From positions 228,419 through 292,418 of the forward strand of contig NZ_MLAN01000002.1 in the NCBI RefSeq assembly GCF_002272875.1: a stretch of DNA of 64,000 nt, given 5' to 3'. The notes beneath the pieces are model-generated. The model worked only from the letters and a program-made list of their open reading frames with translations, did not search any database and was not told the DNA's origin. The position numbers were made by a program, and so were the translations under genes. Each line of letters begins with the position of its first letter. Position 1 is the first letter of the stretch. Origin of the DNA: Helicobacter sp. 11S02629-2. GTDB lineage: Bacteria; Campylobacterota; Campylobacteria; Campylobacterales; Helicobacteraceae. Shown piece by piece: positions 37,395 through 48,666 of this stretch.

Positions 37395-39927
37395 AAGACT
37401 TAGCGCTACCTTACTTTGTGTAGCTTTTTTTATCTCACTAAGTCTTGCAGCTAGTCTTAAAGATACTGCTAACTTAAATAAAGATTCTAGCCCTCTAGGC
37501 AGTTTTAGCCCTCTAGATTCTTCTACTTGTGGGGTGGATGACACAGCCTCTAGCCCCTTACTTCCCCATATAAATAGTCCTCTTTTAAATCAGTCTAAGC
37601 AAAAAGATGCACATACTTTAAACGCAAAACCTTCCATAAGCCAAACACAAAAAGACCAAAGAAGTAAGAATCTAAAAGTAGGCGACTTAGAGTTAAGCAA
37701 GCAGCAGAAAAAAACTTTTGAGCTTTTAGGGGAAAATATCACAAGAGAAGGCGATAACATCATAGCTAGTGAAGATGCTTCAGTTATGAATACTGAGCTT
37801 TATGCCCTAGCTGATAAGATAACTTACAATACAGAGACGAAGTTTGTAAGGCTACAAGGCAATGTAAAAATATATAAAAATGACCAGCTTTACTTACAAG
37901 CTAACCAAGCTACTTTTTATCTAAACTCAGACTTTGTCATCATAGAGCCTTTTTATGTTCAAGAAAATTCAACTGGTATATGGATGAGTGCAAAGGCTGC
38001 TGCTAGTAATAGAAATGTCTTTCGCTTTAACTCTTCTATAGTTTCAAGCTGCTCGGTTGTAAGTCCAGCTTGGAGGATAGATACAAGTAGTGGCAGTTTT
38101 AACAAAGACAAGTCTATAGTCCAACTTTGGAATGCCAGAATCTACATTGGCGATGTGCCTATAATGTATCTTCCTTATATGAGACTTTCTACTGAAAACA
38201 AAAGAACTTCAGGCTTTTTATATCCTACAACTGGGAGTTCAAGCACGGAAGGTTTTGTCTACTTACAGCCTTACTATCTAGCCTTACAAGACTTTTGGGA
38301 TATGACTTTTACCCCTCAAGTTAGAACTAATAGAGGTGGGGGGCTAAACTATGAGTTTAGGGCGACTTCACCCTATCATGACAACTTAATCTTAAATGCA
38401 AGGTATTTTTATAATACTCCAGAGTATGTAAGGAATCTTAATCTTGTAAACTCTCAAATCTATGGCTTTGATGTAAAAACTAGTGCAAGAAACTTTATGC
38501 AAAAGTATCTTGGCTTAAAAAGCAGTATAGATAATGGCCTTTATGTAGACTTTGCTTATATGAACGACCTTGACTATATGCGTCTTGATAGATTTAACTA
38601 CTTTTTAAATACTTCTTCTTACACTTCAAGGGTTAATCTATACACCCAGCTAGGTGATAACTACTTTGGTGCAAACTTTAAGTACTTTTTAAACTTTAAC
38701 ATAGCAGATAATAGAACTACCTTGCAAAATCTTCCTAATCTGCAGTATCACAAGTACCTCTCATCTCTCTTTTTTAAAGAGCTTTTATACTCTATAGACT
38801 ATCAGCTAAAAAACACTTATAGGCCTATAGGCTATAGCTATGTTTCTAATGAGCTTTCAATCCCGCTAGGCATGAACTTTTCTATATTTAATAAGTTCTT
38901 ATCTCTAGGAATCTGGGCTAATGTCTATGCAGGAAATATCTACGCAGGCAATATTTTTGGGAATAATAAAATGCCACTTTATACTTTTAATACTTTGGAT
39001 AACTCAGAGTTTGTATTAGACCCAGCTACTAATAGATATGGAAACTACCTAGCAGCAAACTATAGAATCTCGCTTAACCTTGATATAGGCAGAGATTATA
39101 ATAAGTTCTTCCATGCATTGCAGGCCTCTTTTAACTTAAGTGCACCTTTTGCAAACTCAGTTTTTACTAATGGCCTTTTAAGCAAGCAAGTACTCCAGAC
39201 TTATAGCCTTTTAGGTACCAATGAACTTCAAGCTATACAAAACCGCTTTGATATATGGGATCCATCCTCTTTTACATCAGTCTTTGCGGGCAATACTAGA
39301 ATAGATTTAAACCTCTCTAACTACTTTTATAATCTTAATGGTCAAGAGCTTTTTTACTGGAGGGCAAGTCAGATTCTAAATCTTGATGACACTATCTCGC
39401 CGGTTAGAACGCCTATGGAAAACAAGCTTGGCACTTCGCCAATCTCAGGCCTTAATCTATCAACTAGCTTTTTTTACTCCTTTTTTTACAACGCTTTTAC
39501 AGAGCTAGCCTTAAATGCTAACTATAGTAATAAGAGAGTGAATGCAGGAATTTCTTACTACCTAAAAAGAGACACAGCTTTTGCTATAGATAATCTAACT
39601 CTAACTAGAACTATAACTGATGCATCTAATTTCTTAAGGCTTAATTTTGGTGGGGATCTTGGCTACTTTGGAGTAGATGGCTTTATAAGCTATGACTTTA
39701 GGACTAATACTATCTTGAACCTAGGAGTTGGAATCCACAAAGATATAAAATGCTTTGGAGTGGCTATAAAAGCAGGTAGTGATAGAACGCCAATCCTTAC
39801 TAACGTTACAAATGATGGCAACTCTCAAATCTCAGTTATACAAAACACTTATGTGAAGTTTGAGATTAAGTTTGTGCCTTTAACTAGCGTTGGTTATGTC
39901 TATAGACTACGCCCAAGGATAAACTAA
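37357..39927 (+). CDS. lptD: LPS-assembly protein LptD
   Basis: 856 aa from the ATG at 37357 inside the RDD gene. A signal sequence (about 8-31) and an unusual Ser/Lys-rich stretch (about 35-105) are followed by the OstA/jellyroll domain ('KITYNTETKFVRLQGNVKIYKNDQLYLQANQATFYL'), the 'WRIDTSSGSF...VQLWNARIYIGDVPIMYLPYMRL' region, and a large barrel. With LptE it inserts LPS into the outer membrane. It is essential in most Gram-negatives and is the endpoint for glycans that the phase-variable glycosyltransferases may alter. Confidence 0.9.
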   Translation: MTDGVLVLSLIIRRLSATLLCVAFFISLSLAASLKDTANLNKDSSPLGSFSPLDSSTCGVDDTASSPLLPHINSPLLNQSKQKDAHTLNAKPSISQTQKDQRSKNLKVGDLELSKQQKKTFELLGENITREGDNIIASEDASVMNTELYALADKITYNTETKFVRLQGNVKIYKNDQLYLQANQATFYLNSDFVIIEPFYVQENSTGIWMSAKAAASNRNVFRFNSSIVSSCSVVSPAWRIDTSSGSFNKDKSIVQLWNARIYIGDVPIMYLPYMRLSTENKRTSGFLYPTTGSSSTEGFVYLQPYYLALQDFWDMTFTPQVRTNRGGGLNYEFRATSPYHDNLILNARYFYNTPEYVRNLNLVNSQIYGFDVKTSARNFMQKYLGLKSSIDNGLYVDFAYMNDLDYMRLDRFNYFLNTSSYTSRVNLYTQLGDNYFGANFKYFLNFNIADNRTTLQNLPNLQYHKYLSSLFFKELLYSIDYQLKNTYRPIGYSYVSNELSIPLGMNFSIFNKFLSLGIWANVYAGNIYAGNIFGNNKMPLYTFNTLDNSEFVLDPATNRYGNYLAANYRISLNLDIGRDYNKFFHALQASFNLSAPFANSVFTNGLLSKQVLQTYSLLGTNELQAIQNRFDIWDPSSFTSVFAGNTRIDLNLSNYFYNLNGQELFYWRASQILNLDDTISPVRTPMENKLGTSPISGLNLSTSFFYSFFYNAFTELALNANYSNKRVNAGISYYLKRDTAFAIDNLTLTRTITDASNFLRLNFGGDLGYFGVDGFISYDFRTNTILNLGVGIHKDIKCFGVAIKAGSDRTPILTNVTNDGNSQISVIQNTYVKFEIKFVPLTSVGYVYRLRPRIN

Positions 39928-39986
39928 ATCTTATACTTGCGATAAAATAAAAAATTGAAATTCACTCTAGGTATAAAAGGTAAGGC

Positions 39987-42623
39987 ATGTTACAAGCGAT
40001 GCTAGGTAAGGTTCTAGGAACCAGAAATGATAAGTTACTTAAAAAATACGCCGCTAGGCTAAAAGGGATTAATAGCTATAAAGATGAGTTAAAAGCCCTA
40101 GATGACGTAGCTTTGCAACAAAGATTCTTTGATATCAAGCTTCATGTTAAAGGGGAGCTAGAAGAAGTAGATGACATAAAGATAGTTAACTCTGTTTTAG
40201 ATTCCAAGCTTGAAGAAGTCTTTGCCATCACTAGAGAGGCAAGTGAAAGAATCTTAGGTATGAGACACTTCGATGTGCAGTTAATCGGCGGCATGGTCTT
40301 ACATGAAGGAAAGATCGCTGAGATGAGGACAGGGGAGGGTAAAACACTAGTTGCTACCTTGCCAGTTATACTTAATGCCCTAAGTGGAAAAAGCGTGCAT
40401 GTAGTAACTGTTAATGACTACCTAGCTGCTAGAGATGCTGCTACTATGACTCCACTTTATAACTTCCTAGGCTATAGCGTAGGGGTTATAACTAATGACT
40501 TAGAAGATGATGAAGCTAGGATAAAAGCCTACTCATCTAATATCATTTATGGTACCAATAATGAGTTTGGCTTTGACTACTTGCGTGATAATATGAAATT
40601 TAGCCTAGATCAAAAAGTACAAAAACATCACTTTTTTGCCATCGTCGATGAGGTTGATTCCATCCTTATAGATGAAGCTAGAACTCCACTTATAATATCT
40701 GGTCCACTAAACAAAAAGATGGAAAACTACATCACTGCAGACTTAGTAGCTAAAAAGATGAAAGAAAAAGATGACTTTACTATAGATGAGAAAAATAGGG
40801 TCATACTAACTACAGAAGCAGGTATCAAAAAAGCTGAAAGTCTTTTTAAAGTAGACAATCTTTACGCAGTAGAAAACGCAAGCCTTTCTCACCACTTAGA
40901 CCAAGCTTTAAAAGCTAACTTTTTGTTTATAAAAGATAAAGACTACGTAGTCCAAGAAGGAGAAGTAGTAATAGTAGATGAGTTTACTGGGCGTCTTTCT
41001 CAAGGGCGTAGATTTAGCGAAGGGCTTCATCAAGCCCTAGAAGCTAAAGAAGGTGTTAATATAAAAGAAGAAAGCCAAACCTTAGCAGACATAACCTTCC
41101 AAAACTACTTTAGGATGTATGAAAAGCTAAGCGGTATGACAGGTACTGCACAGACTGAAGCTACTGAGTTTATAGAGATATACAAACTAGAAGTTGTAAG
41201 CATACCTACTAATCTCCCTATCAAAAGAAAAGACTTAAACGACCTAGTTTATAGGACAGAGCTAGAAAAGTTCCAAGCAGTTATCTTAAAGATAAAAGAG
41301 CTTTATGCTAAAGGTCAGCCAGTCTTAGTAGGTACTGCAAGCGTTGAAAGAAGCGAGATGTTTCATGAGATGCTTAAAAAAGAGCGTATCCCTCACACAG
41401 TACTTAATGCTAAACAGCACCAAAGGGAAGCTGAGATCATAAAAGATGCCGGTCTTAAAGGCGCTGTAACTATAGCTACTAATATGGCAGGTCGTGGGGT
41501 TGATATAAAGCTAAGTGAAGAGATAAAAGAGCTAGGTGGACTTTATATCATAGGTACTGAAAGACATGAAAGCAGAAGGATAGATAATCAGCTACGTGGT
41601 AGGTCAGGGCGTCAAGGAGACCCGGGCGTGTCTCAATTTTACCTAAGCTTAGAAGATTCTTTACTTAGAATCTTTGGAAGCGATAAGCTTAAAGGCGTTA
41701 TGGGACGCTTGGGGCTTAAAGATGGCGAGCATATAGAATCTGGTCTTATAACTAGGTCAGTTGAAAAAGCACAAAAGAAAGTTGAAAACCTCCACTTTGA
41801 AAGTAGAAAGCACATCTTAGAGTATGATGATGTTAGTAATGAGCAGCGAAAAGTTATCTATAAGTTTAGAAATGAGCTTTTAAAAGAGGACTATGACATG
41901 AGTGAGCGTATAAAAGATAATGCCCTTTTATCGCTTCAGATGCTACTTGATAAAGCTAAGATCTATCCAAATGACGTACTAGAAAACTACGACTTAGAAG
42001 CCCTAAGTGCGATGTTTAAAGAAGAGTACAACATAGCTTTAGAGGCCTCTTCACTTGCTGGACTTGACTACACTAAGATAAGTGATAGCTTGCTTAAGGT
42101 TTTAGAAGATTCCTATGAAGATAAGTTTGCTGGCATGGATGCTAAAACTAGAAACGACATAGAAAGGATGATATATCTACAAGTAGTTGATAGGGCTTGG
42201 AGGGAGCATCTTTATAGTATAGATAACTTAAAAACGGGTATTGGCCTACGTGGCTATAACCAAAAAGACCCGCTAGTAGAGTATAAAAAAGAAAGCTATA
42301 ACCTCTTTGTAGAGCTAGTTGAAAACATAAAACTTGAAGCTTATAAGACCTTGCAAGTAGTGCAGTTTAGAGTTCAAGATGATGAAGCAATGGAGGCTGA
42401 AGCTAAGAGTGAAGAAGCTAAGCTTTTAGAAGCTATGGAAGCAGAATCTAAACAGGGCATCTTAAATGTAGATGCTGAAAATATCTTCAAAAAGACTTTG
42501 CGCAATGATCCTTGTCCTTGTGGAAGTGGTAAAAAGTACAAAAACTGCCACGGAAAGACTGGTCCTAAGAAGGGTCTTTTAAGTCATGTAGAAGATCAAG
42601 ACTTAGATTCTAGTAAGGCATAA
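39987..42623 (+). CDS. secA: Protein translocase ATPase SecA
   Basis: 878 aa. Walker A '[14 protein letters not shown]', DEAD-like '[18 protein letters not shown]', the 'GTARQ'-type segment '[16 protein letters not shown]', '[10 protein letters not shown]', 'RSGRQGDPG', and a C-terminal zinc site '[15 protein letters not shown]'. It drives unfolded preproteins through SecYEG. The start at 39987 has AAAGG upstream; an in-frame ATG at 39999 is possible. The acidic tail (about 795-830) is typical. Confidence 0.96.
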   Translation: MLQAMLGKVLGTRNDKLLKKYAARLKGINSYKDELKALDDVALQQRFFDIKLHVKGELEEVDDIKIVNSVLDSKLEEVFAITREASERILGMRHFDVQLIGGMVLHEGKIAEMRTGEGKTLVATLPVILNALSGKSVHVVTVNDYLAARDAATMTPLYNFLGYSVGVITNDLEDDEARIKAYSSNIIYGTNNEFGFDYLRDNMKFSLDQKVQKHHFFAIVDEVDSILIDEARTPLIISGPLNKKMENYITADLVAKKMKEKDDFTIDEKNRVILTTEAGIKKAESLFKVDNLYAVENASLSHHLDQALKANFLFIKDKDYVVQEGEVVIVDEFTGRLSQGRRFSEGLHQALEAKEGVNIKEESQTLADITFQNYFRMYEKLSGMTGTAQTEATEFIEIYKLEVVSIPTNLPIKRKDLNDLVYRTELEKFQAVILKIKELYAKGQPVLVGTASVERSEMFHEMLKKERIPHTVLNAKQHQREAEIIKDAGLKGAVTIATNMAGRGVDIKLSEEIKELGGLYIIGTERHESRRIDNQLRGRSGRQGDPGVSQFYLSLEDSLLRIFGSDKLKGVMGRLGLKDGEHIESGLITRSVEKAQKKVENLHFESRKHILEYDDVSNEQRKVIYKFRNELLKEDYDMSERIKDNALLSLQMLLDKAKIYPNDVLENYDLEALSAMFKEEYNIALEASSLAGLDYTKISDSLLKVLEDSYEDKFAGMDAKTRNDIERMIYLQVVDRAWREHLYSIDNLKTGIGLRGYNQKDPLVEYKKESYNLFVELVENIKLEAYKTLQVVQFRVQDDEAMEAEAKSEEAKLLEAMEAESKQGILNVDAENIFKKTLRNDPCPCGSGKKYKNCHGKTGPKKGLLSHVEDQDLDSSKA

Positions 42624-42784
42624 GGGAAAGTTTTAGTGAACTTAATATTTTTTTGCTAGATAACTTAAGATCACTTAAGAAATGGTACAAAAACTGCTAG
42701 GGTGAAAGTACAGTAAAGATTAACTTTTTATGAGTAATGCTTAAAAAGCTAGTCTTTAGAATCCAAGTACTAAAGAGAAGTTAC

Positions 42785-43795
42785 ATGAAGTCCTTTTGCG
42801 AAATTTTAAGTATTAAACACCCAATAATCCAAGCACCTATGGCTGGCGGTTTAGTGGATGGTGGATTTGTAGCACAAGCTTGTGAGTGTGGATTTTTAGG
42901 ATCCATCCCTTCTGGCTATCTAAGTCTTACCCAAACATACAACTTTATAAAATCTGTCCAAGCAAAGACTACTAAGCCTTTTGCACTTAATATCTTTGTA
43001 GACTATACATACTATGGAGAAAGCAAGATAGCAAAGCCCAAAGATATAGTAGAGCTTGAAAGAGGTTTTATAGAAAATCCTAGTGAATATTTTGTAGTAG
43101 AAAAAGCACCTTTAGTTAGCGAGCTTATAGAGGTGGCTGTGACTTTAAAAGTGCCTTGTATTAGCACTACTTTTGGACTGCTAAGCCCTGAGCATATAGA
43201 TGCTTTAAAAAGATATAAGATTAAGATTCTAACTACTATAAACTCAGTCTATGAGTTAGAAGTAGCCCTAAACCATCAGCAAGCAGATGTTGTAGTTTTT
43301 CAAAATGCTTTAGCTGGTGGACATAAAGGCGGTTTTAGTCCTCTGCCACATAGTGAGAATCTAGAAATACTAGATAGCCTAAAAAGCCTTGGGAGTGAAG
43401 TGCCTTGTGTTTTAGCTGGTGGCGTGGTTACTAAAGAAGATATAAAAGAAGCACTCACTCAAGGCTTTGATGGAGTGCAGATAGGCAGTGGCTTTTTGTG
43501 TACTAAAGAAAGTAAGGCTAACCCTAGTTATAAAGAAGCTTTACTTAAAGGTAAAGAGACACACTTTAGTGAATCTATAACCGGCAAAACTGCAAGGGGT
43601 CTTAAAAATGCCCTTTCTTCTAGAGAAGCTAGTCTTAATCTAGGTTTTCCGTTTATGTACTATGCAACTTCTAGCCTAAGAAAGTTAGCCAAAGACCATG
43701 GCGATAGCAACTATCAGTCACTTTGGTGTGGGGCTGGAGTAGATAGGATAACTAAAGAGCAAAGTTTGCAAGAGTATGCTGAAAGTTTAGTTTAG
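42785..43795 (+). CDS. Nitronate monooxygenase-like FMN enzyme
   Basis: 336 aa from the ATG at 42785; the longer frame from 42737 lacks a ribosome site. A TIM-barrel flavoprotein with 'IKHPIIQAPMAGG', 'STTFGLLSPEHIDAL', 'QNALAGGHKGGF', 'VLAGGVVTKEDIKEALTQGFDGVQIGSGFL' and a C-terminal 'WCGAGVDRI'. The family includes nitronate monooxygenases and FabK enoyl-ACP reductases. The His in 'AGGHKG' favours the nitronate monooxygenase group. It stands alone between secA and rplU. Confidence 0.85.
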   Translation: MKSFCEILSIKHPIIQAPMAGGLVDGGFVAQACECGFLGSIPSGYLSLTQTYNFIKSVQAKTTKPFALNIFVDYTYYGESKIAKPKDIVELERGFIENPSEYFVVEKAPLVSELIEVAVTLKVPCISTTFGLLSPEHIDALKRYKIKILTTINSVYELEVALNHQQADVVVFQNALAGGHKGGFSPLPHSENLEILDSLKSLGSEVPCVLAGGVVTKEDIKEALTQGFDGVQIGSGFLCTKESKANPSYKEALLKGKETHFSESITGKTARGLKNALSSREASLNLGFPFMYYATSSLRKLAKDHGDSNYQSLWCGAGVDRITKEQSLQEYAESLV

Positions 43796-43883
43796 CTTTT
43801 AGGTGGCTTTATAAAGGCTTTTAGCAAATATTAATTTTCTTTGCGTTAGAATGTCTGCTTATCATTTTCAAGAAAGGACAGCT

Positions 43884-44195
43884 ATGCAAGCAGTTTTTAA
43901 GAACGGAGGCAAGCAATACAGGGCACAAGTTGGTGACATACTACTACTTGATAAGTTAAGCCTTGAGCCAAAGTCAAAGGTAGAGTTAGCTGAAGTTTTA
44001 GCCATCATAGATGGTGAAGACATAACAGTTGGTCAGCCTTTTGTAAGCGGTGCTAAAGTAGAGTTAGAAGTTATCAATGAAGGTCGCGGTAAGAAAGTTA
44101 TAACTTTCAAAAAAAGAAGACGTAAAGATAGCAAAACTAAACGTGGTTTTAGACGTGATTTTACACGTGTAAAAGTTACAAACATCATTAAGTAA
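43884..44195 (+). CDS. rplU: 50S ribosomal protein L21
   Basis: 103 aa from the ATG at 43884 preceded by AGAAAGGA; an 11-residue in-frame extension to 43851 is not supported. '[25 protein letters not shown]' and '[27 protein letters not shown]' are L21. It is adjacent to rpmA (9-bp gap), the usual pair. Confidence 0.96.
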   Translation: MQAVFKNGGKQYRAQVGDILLLDKLSLEPKSKVELAEVLAIIDGEDITVGQPFVSGAKVELEVINEGRGKKVITFKKRRRKDSKTKRGFRRDFTRVKVTNIIK

Positions 44196-44204
44196 GGATA
44201 GATA

Positions 44205-44471
44205 ATGGCACACAAGAAGGGTCAGGGTAGTACTCAGAACAACCGCGATTCAGCCGGTCGTCGTTTAGGTATCAAAAAGTTTGGTTCAGAGTTTGTAAGA
44301 GCAGGTAATATCATAGTTAGACAGCGCGGGACTAAGATGCACGTTGGTAAAAACGTAGGCATTGGCAAAGATCACACTATCTATGCTTTGATAGATGGAA
44401 TCGTGCTTTTTCAGCAAAAAGATAAGATCAGAAAAAAAGTTTCAGTTATACCTCTAGCTGAAGCTAAATAG
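44205..44471 (+). CDS. rpmA: 50S ribosomal protein L27
   Basis: 88 aa. '[27 protein letters not shown]' is the L27 N-terminus, whose tail reaches the peptidyl-transferase centre. No N-terminal cleavable extension of the Firmicutes type is present. It is followed 49 bp later by a clear terminator. Confidence 0.97.
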   Translation: MAHKKGQGSTQNNRDSAGRRLGIKKFGSEFVRAGNIIVRQRGTKMHVGKNVGIGKDHTIYALIDGIVLFQQKDKIRKKVSVIPLAEAK

Positions 44472-44520
44472 TTTTTAATCAAAGCAGTCTTTAATATAAA
44501 GATGCCCTCTACATAATAAA

Positions 44521-44545
44521 AGACTTAGTTTTCTAAGTCTTTTTC
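44521..44545 (+). terminator. Intrinsic terminator after rplU-rpmA
   Basis: AGACTTAG (44521-44528), loop TTTT, CTAAGTCT (44533-44540), followed by TTTTC. Preceding A's make it usable from the other strand too. Confidence 0.85.
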
Positions 44546-44658
44546 TTACTTTAAATATTTTCATTCTTATTATAATTTTTGCTTTTATTTTGCATTTTTT
44601 GCATAAAAGCTAGCACTAATTGTCCAATTATGCTACTTATGTGTGTTAACATCATGTC

Positions 44659-45033
44659 ATGAAAAAAGAGCAAGTTACTAATACATTCTGCCCCATAGGC
44701 ATATTTTCCAAGATTTTTAATGATAGGTGGAAGCTATATATAGTTTTTAACGTTATGGATGTTAAAAAACGTTTCAAAGTTTTATGTGATATATTTAGCC
44801 CCTTTATGACACAAAAGACTTTAAGTGTGAAGCTAAAAGAGCTAGAAGAAGAGGGCATCATAGAAAGGAAAGTTTACGCAGAAGTTCCCCCACACGTAGA
44901 GTATGGTCTAACAGAAAAAGGCAAGACTTTAATCCCCATCATAAAGCAAATCCACGCTTGGGGCACCGCACAGTACAAAGAAGATGAAAGCAAACTTCAG
45001 TGCTGCTTCAAATCTCAAGATAACAAAAAATAG
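44659..45033 (+). CDS. HxlR-family transcriptional regulator
   Basis: 124 aa. A winged helix of the MarR/HxlR type: Cys11-Pro12 near the N-terminus, 'KIFNDRWKLYIVFNVMDVKKRFKVLCDIFSPFMTQKTLSVKLKELEEEGIIERKVYAEVPPHVEYGLTEKG' with the recognition helix and wing. Cys11 is the thiol sensed by oxidants or aldehydes in characterised HxlR proteins. Two further cysteines occur near the end. Its target is unknown; the nearest downstream gene on the same strand is 400 bp away. Confidence 0.88.
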   Translation: MKKEQVTNTFCPIGIFSKIFNDRWKLYIVFNVMDVKKRFKVLCDIFSPFMTQKTLSVKLKELEEEGIIERKVYAEVPPHVEYGLTEKGKTLIPIIKQIHAWGTAQYKEDESKLQCCFKSQDNKK

Positions 45034-45429
45034 CTAAAGACTAATAGACTAGCTTTTATAAAGTTTAAGAATCTACTTTTTTAATAAAGTCATTGTAAGT
45101 GATGCAAAACACACGACTTGATGTAGCAGATATTTTTAGATTCTAAAAATCAAATAAACTTAAGCAAGCAAGTGTTTTATTTTCCATTCTAGCACATGAG
45201 ATACCCTTTATCTCCCCCCTTAGCAACATGAGAAGGGTGTGTATGTAAAATATGTCTTGATGCTAGAAGTAGACTAAAGTCTATGATGTAGCGATTATAA
45301 ATTTATATCATCAAAAGATAAAAGATGCATATAAATCTATCCATATAAAGCCATGCTTACATGCTTAAACTAAGCCATTTGATTTTAGATAAAATTACAT
45401 TTATTTAATAAAAAAGGCGAGCATATTAG
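45034..45429. other. Intergenic region with no clear gene
   Basis: 396 bp between hxlR and the phosphohexomutase gene. It contains two GAATCT words (45070, 45140), a C6 run near 45214, a copy of the short word TGTCTTGATGCTA (45253-45265) and a small hairpin nearby. No convincing gene or RNA. Confidence 0.45.
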
Positions 45430-46839
45430 ATGATATTTAGAGAGTATGACATAAGAGGTATAGTTGGAAGTGAGTTAAACGAAGAGATAGTATTTAAGAT
45501 AGGCTATCTGCTAGCAAGCCATATAAAAGATATAAAAGCAAGCAATAGTGTTTATATAGGCTATGACGCTAGGACTCACTCACCTAAGCTTTTTGACTAC
45601 CTTGCAAAAGGTCTTAGTGCTAATGGTATCAAAGTTTATGACTTAGGTATGATCCCAACTCCAGTTGCTTACTTTGCCACCTTTCAAAGCGAGATAAAAA
45701 ACAGCATCATGATAACTGGCTCTCATAACCCTCCTGAATATAATGGCTTTAAGATAACTATCAACGAAGCCCCATTTTATGGTGCACAGATCCAAGACTT
45801 AAAGTCTAAGATTCCAAGTCTAAAACACCTTGATATAAAAGCCCTTTTAAACCAAAAGATAGAAGTCACTAAGTCTAATATGCTTGAAAGCTATATAAAG
45901 TACCTAGTTAAAGAGTTTGATGATCTTAAAAACTTCAAGTCCAAAGTCGCCATAGACTGTGGTAATGGCGTAGCAAGTATCGCTTTAAAGCCCATATTAG
46001 ATTCTTTAAATATCAAAGCCCATGAGCTTTACTTCACTCCAGATGGCACCTTTCCTAACCACCACCCAGACCCAAGCGTGGAATCTAACCTATCTCATCT
46101 AAAAGATTATATGCACAAGCATGATATAAACATAGGCATAGCCTTTGATGGGGACGCTGATAGGATAGCTTTAATAAGCAAAGAGTATGTTTTTAAAGGC
46201 GATGAGCTAGCTATACTTTTTGCAAGAGATATAGCTAAGAGTATAAAAGATCCTATCATCATAGGCGAGGTTAAGTGCAGTTCAAATATGTACAAAGAGA
46301 TAGATAAGATAGGCAAATCTTATATGTATAAAACAGGTCATAGCAACCTAAAAGTTAAGCTTAAAGAGCTTAATGCAGCACTTGCTTGTGAGATGAGTGG
46401 GCATATATTTTTTAATGATAGATACTTTGGTTTTGATGATGCTATCTATGCGGCCTTTAGAATCTTAGAGCTTATAAAAAAAGATGGCATTGAAGGCTTG
46501 CAAAAAGACATAGAAAGCCTACCTAAGCTTTTTAGTACTGATGAAGAAAAGATAAATGTTAGTGAAGATTCTAAGTTTCTTTTAGTAGAGGCCCTTAAAA
46601 AAAGACTAGATTCTAGTCTTCCTAGTAACCTTCCGCGTAATTTCCCGCACATTGAAAAAGTTATAGATATAGATGGTATAAGGGTAGTTTTTGAACATGG
46701 TTTTGGGCTAATAAGAGCTAGTAATACAACGCCAGTTTTAGTCACTCGCTTTGAAGCTACAAGTGAAGCACTTCTAAAAGAGTACAAAACTGCCATGCTA
46801 GAGCTACTAGATGAAGTAAGAACTAAGATAAAGGCTTAA
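45430..46839 (+). CDS. algC: Phosphomannomutase/phosphoglucomutase
   Basis: 469 aa. Alpha-D-phosphohexomutase with the phosphoserine loop TGSHNPP (96-102, Ser98), the metal loop 'AFDGDADRIALI', the sugar loop 'ACEMSGHIFF' and the phosphate-binding 'VRASNTTPVLVTRFEA' near the end. It interconverts hexose 1- and 6-phosphates for LPS and other glycan precursors. It starts a tightly packed run: ubiD begins 3 bp after its stop. Confidence 0.9.
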   Translation: MIFREYDIRGIVGSELNEEIVFKIGYLLASHIKDIKASNSVYIGYDARTHSPKLFDYLAKGLSANGIKVYDLGMIPTPVAYFATFQSEIKNSIMITGSHNPPEYNGFKITINEAPFYGAQIQDLKSKIPSLKHLDIKALLNQKIEVTKSNMLESYIKYLVKEFDDLKNFKSKVAIDCGNGVASIALKPILDSLNIKAHELYFTPDGTFPNHHPDPSVESNLSHLKDYMHKHDINIGIAFDGDADRIALISKEYVFKGDELAILFARDIAKSIKDPIIIGEVKCSSNMYKEIDKIGKSYMYKTGHSNLKVKLKELNAALACEMSGHIFFNDRYFGFDDAIYAAFRILELIKKDGIEGLQKDIESLPKLFSTDEEKINVSEDSKFLLVEALKKRLDSSLPSNLPRNFPHIEKVIDIDGIRVVFEHGFGLIRASNTTPVLVTRFEATSEALLKEYKTAMLELLDEVRTKIKA

Positions 46840-46842
46840 AAT

Positions 46843-48666
46843 ATGCACAAGCTTATAAAGCTTTTAGAATCTAAAGGCTTACTAAAAGTTATAGATACGC
46901 CTTTAAGTGTAGACTTAGAGATACCCCACCTTGCTTATATAGAAGTTAAAAAAGAGGATTCTAAAGCCTTGCTTTTTACCCGCCCTATGCGTGGAGCTAA
47001 AAGGCTAACTCCAGTGCTTATGAACGTCTTTGGAAGTTTTAAACTACTTGATTTAATATCTAGTAAAGATTGTGAGATTATAGCTTCTCACATAAAGTCA
47101 CTTTTAAATATGAGCCCGCCAAAGACCTTAAAAGAAAAGCTTAGCAAGCTTAAAGAGCTTTACGCACTGCGTCATGCCTTTCCTAAAAAGTTTAAAGGCA
47201 AAGCAAGCGCACAAGAAGTTATCTATCAAGACATAGATCTTTTCTCCCTCCCTGTGCTTAAGACGTGGGAAGAAGATGCAGGCTATTTTATAACCATGGG
47301 GCAAGTTTATACTAGAAGCCTTGATGGCAAGGCTAATAACTTAGGGCTTTATAGACTTCAGGTTAAAAGTAAGACTGAGCTTTTGATGCACTTTCAGATT
47401 CATAAAGATGCAAGCCACTTTTATCATGAGTATAAAAAAGCGGGCAAAAATATGCCAGTAAGTATAGCCATAGGAGGAGATCCCCTCTATACTTGGTGTG
47501 CCCAAGCCCCCTTACCTCCACGTATATTTGAACTCTTTTTATATGGTCTTATAAAAGAGGAAAATCCTAGGCTAGTTAAGTGTATAAGTAATGAGCTAAG
47601 TGTGCCTCATGATAGCGATATAGTTATAGAAGGTCTGATAGATATAAATACACTTGCTGATGAAGGAGAGTTTGGAGATCACACTGGTTTTTATACGCCC
47701 GTTGAAAAGTATCCTGTTTTAAAAGTAACTGCTATTACTTCAAAAAAAGAGCCTATATTTTTAGCTACAGTTGTAGGTAAGCCACCTTTAGAAGATAAAT
47801 ATATGGGCTATATGACAGAAAGGGTCTTTTTGCCGCTTTTACAAACGACAACACATGGCCTACTAGACTATCATATGCCAGAAAATGGCGTCTTTCATAA
47901 TCTAATCCTAGCTAAGCTTGATGTTAACTATCCAGCCCAAGCACTCCAAGCTATGCATGCTTTTTTTGGCATAGGGCAGCTTAGCTTTGTAAAGCATGCT
48001 ATCTTTTTAGATGAAAATGCCCCTAACTTGCAAAATGACTTTGATACTTTAACTAAGTACATACTTGATAGAATTGATGCTACTAAACTTTTAGTTACTA
48101 AAGGGATTTGTGACATACTAGATCATGCAAGTAGTGAGTATGGAGTAAGTGGCAAGCTTGGGATAGACGCGACAGGTAAGGCTTTAAGCTTTAAGTATGA
48201 AGAAGTTAGCGAAAAAGCACTTTTAGATTCTATAAAGATATATATTCCAGAGATTAGCGACCTTCATATCTATAAGGCTAGTAATCCAGTCGTGCTAGTA
48301 AGTATGGATAAAAAAACTAGGCGAGTTAAAAGCTTTTTGCCAACACTAAAGGCTTTTAAAAAGCACGCTAGTATATTTATCTTTGTAGATAGTGCAAATA
48401 ATGACTTAAGAAACTACTATATGCTTATATGGCGTGTGGTTAATAATATAGATGTATTGCGTGACCTTTATATAGATGAAGGCTTGATAGTGCTTGATGC
48501 TACGGCTAAAGGCGAGATTGAAGGCTATACTAAGAAGTGGCCAAAAGAGGTCTTTTGTAATAAAGACGTGATAAAGTCCTTGCAAGAAAAGGGCTTAGTA
48601 GAAAAAGATTCCAAGTTTTTTGATAGATTTGGAATCTTAGATATGACAAAAGGAGATAAGCCATGA
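46843..48666 (+). CDS. ubiD: UbiD-family decarboxylase
   Basis: 607 aa. Prenylated-FMN dependent decarboxylase: 'AIGGDPLYTWCAQAPLPP', 'LVKCISNELSVPHDSDIVIEGLID', and 'EGEFGDHTGFYTPVEKYPVLKVTAIT', whose Glu and Asp form the catalytic E-(R)-D region. In bacteria making menaquinone by the futalosine route, a UbiD-like enzyme decarboxylates the naphthoate intermediate, a likely role here (inference). It overlaps aroA by 4 bp (ATGA). Confidence 0.88.
   Translation: MHKLIKLLESKGLLKVIDTPLSVDLEIPHLAYIEVKKEDSKALLFTRPMRGAKRLTPVLMNVFGSFKLLDLISSKDCEIIASHIKSLLNMSPPKTLKEKLSKLKELYALRHAFPKKFKGKASAQEVIYQDIDLFSLPVLKTWEEDAGYFITMGQVYTRSLDGKANNLGLYRLQVKSKTELLMHFQIHKDASHFYHEYKKAGKNMPVSIAIGGDPLYTWCAQAPLPPRIFELFLYGLIKEENPRLVKCISNELSVPHDSDIVIEGLIDINTLADEGEFGDHTGFYTPVEKYPVLKVTAITSKKEPIFLATVVGKPPLEDKYMGYMTERVFLPLLQTTTHGLLDYHMPENGVFHNLILAKLDVNYPAQALQAMHAFFGIGQLSFVKHAIFLDENAPNLQNDFDTLTKYILDRIDATKLLVTKGICDILDHASSEYGVSGKLGIDATGKALSFKYEEVSEKALLDSIKIYIPEISDLHIYKASNPVVLVSMDKKTRRVKSFLPTLKAFKKHASIFIFVDSANNDLRNYYMLIWRVVNNIDVLRDLYIDEGLIVLDATAKGEIEGYTKKWPKEVFCNKDVIKSLQEKGLVEKDSKFFDRFGILDMTKGDKP

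Noticed and set aside
45205..45225. C6 run as a phase-variable homopolymer
   Set aside because: Too short to be a credible slippage tract, and not in or clearly before a gene.
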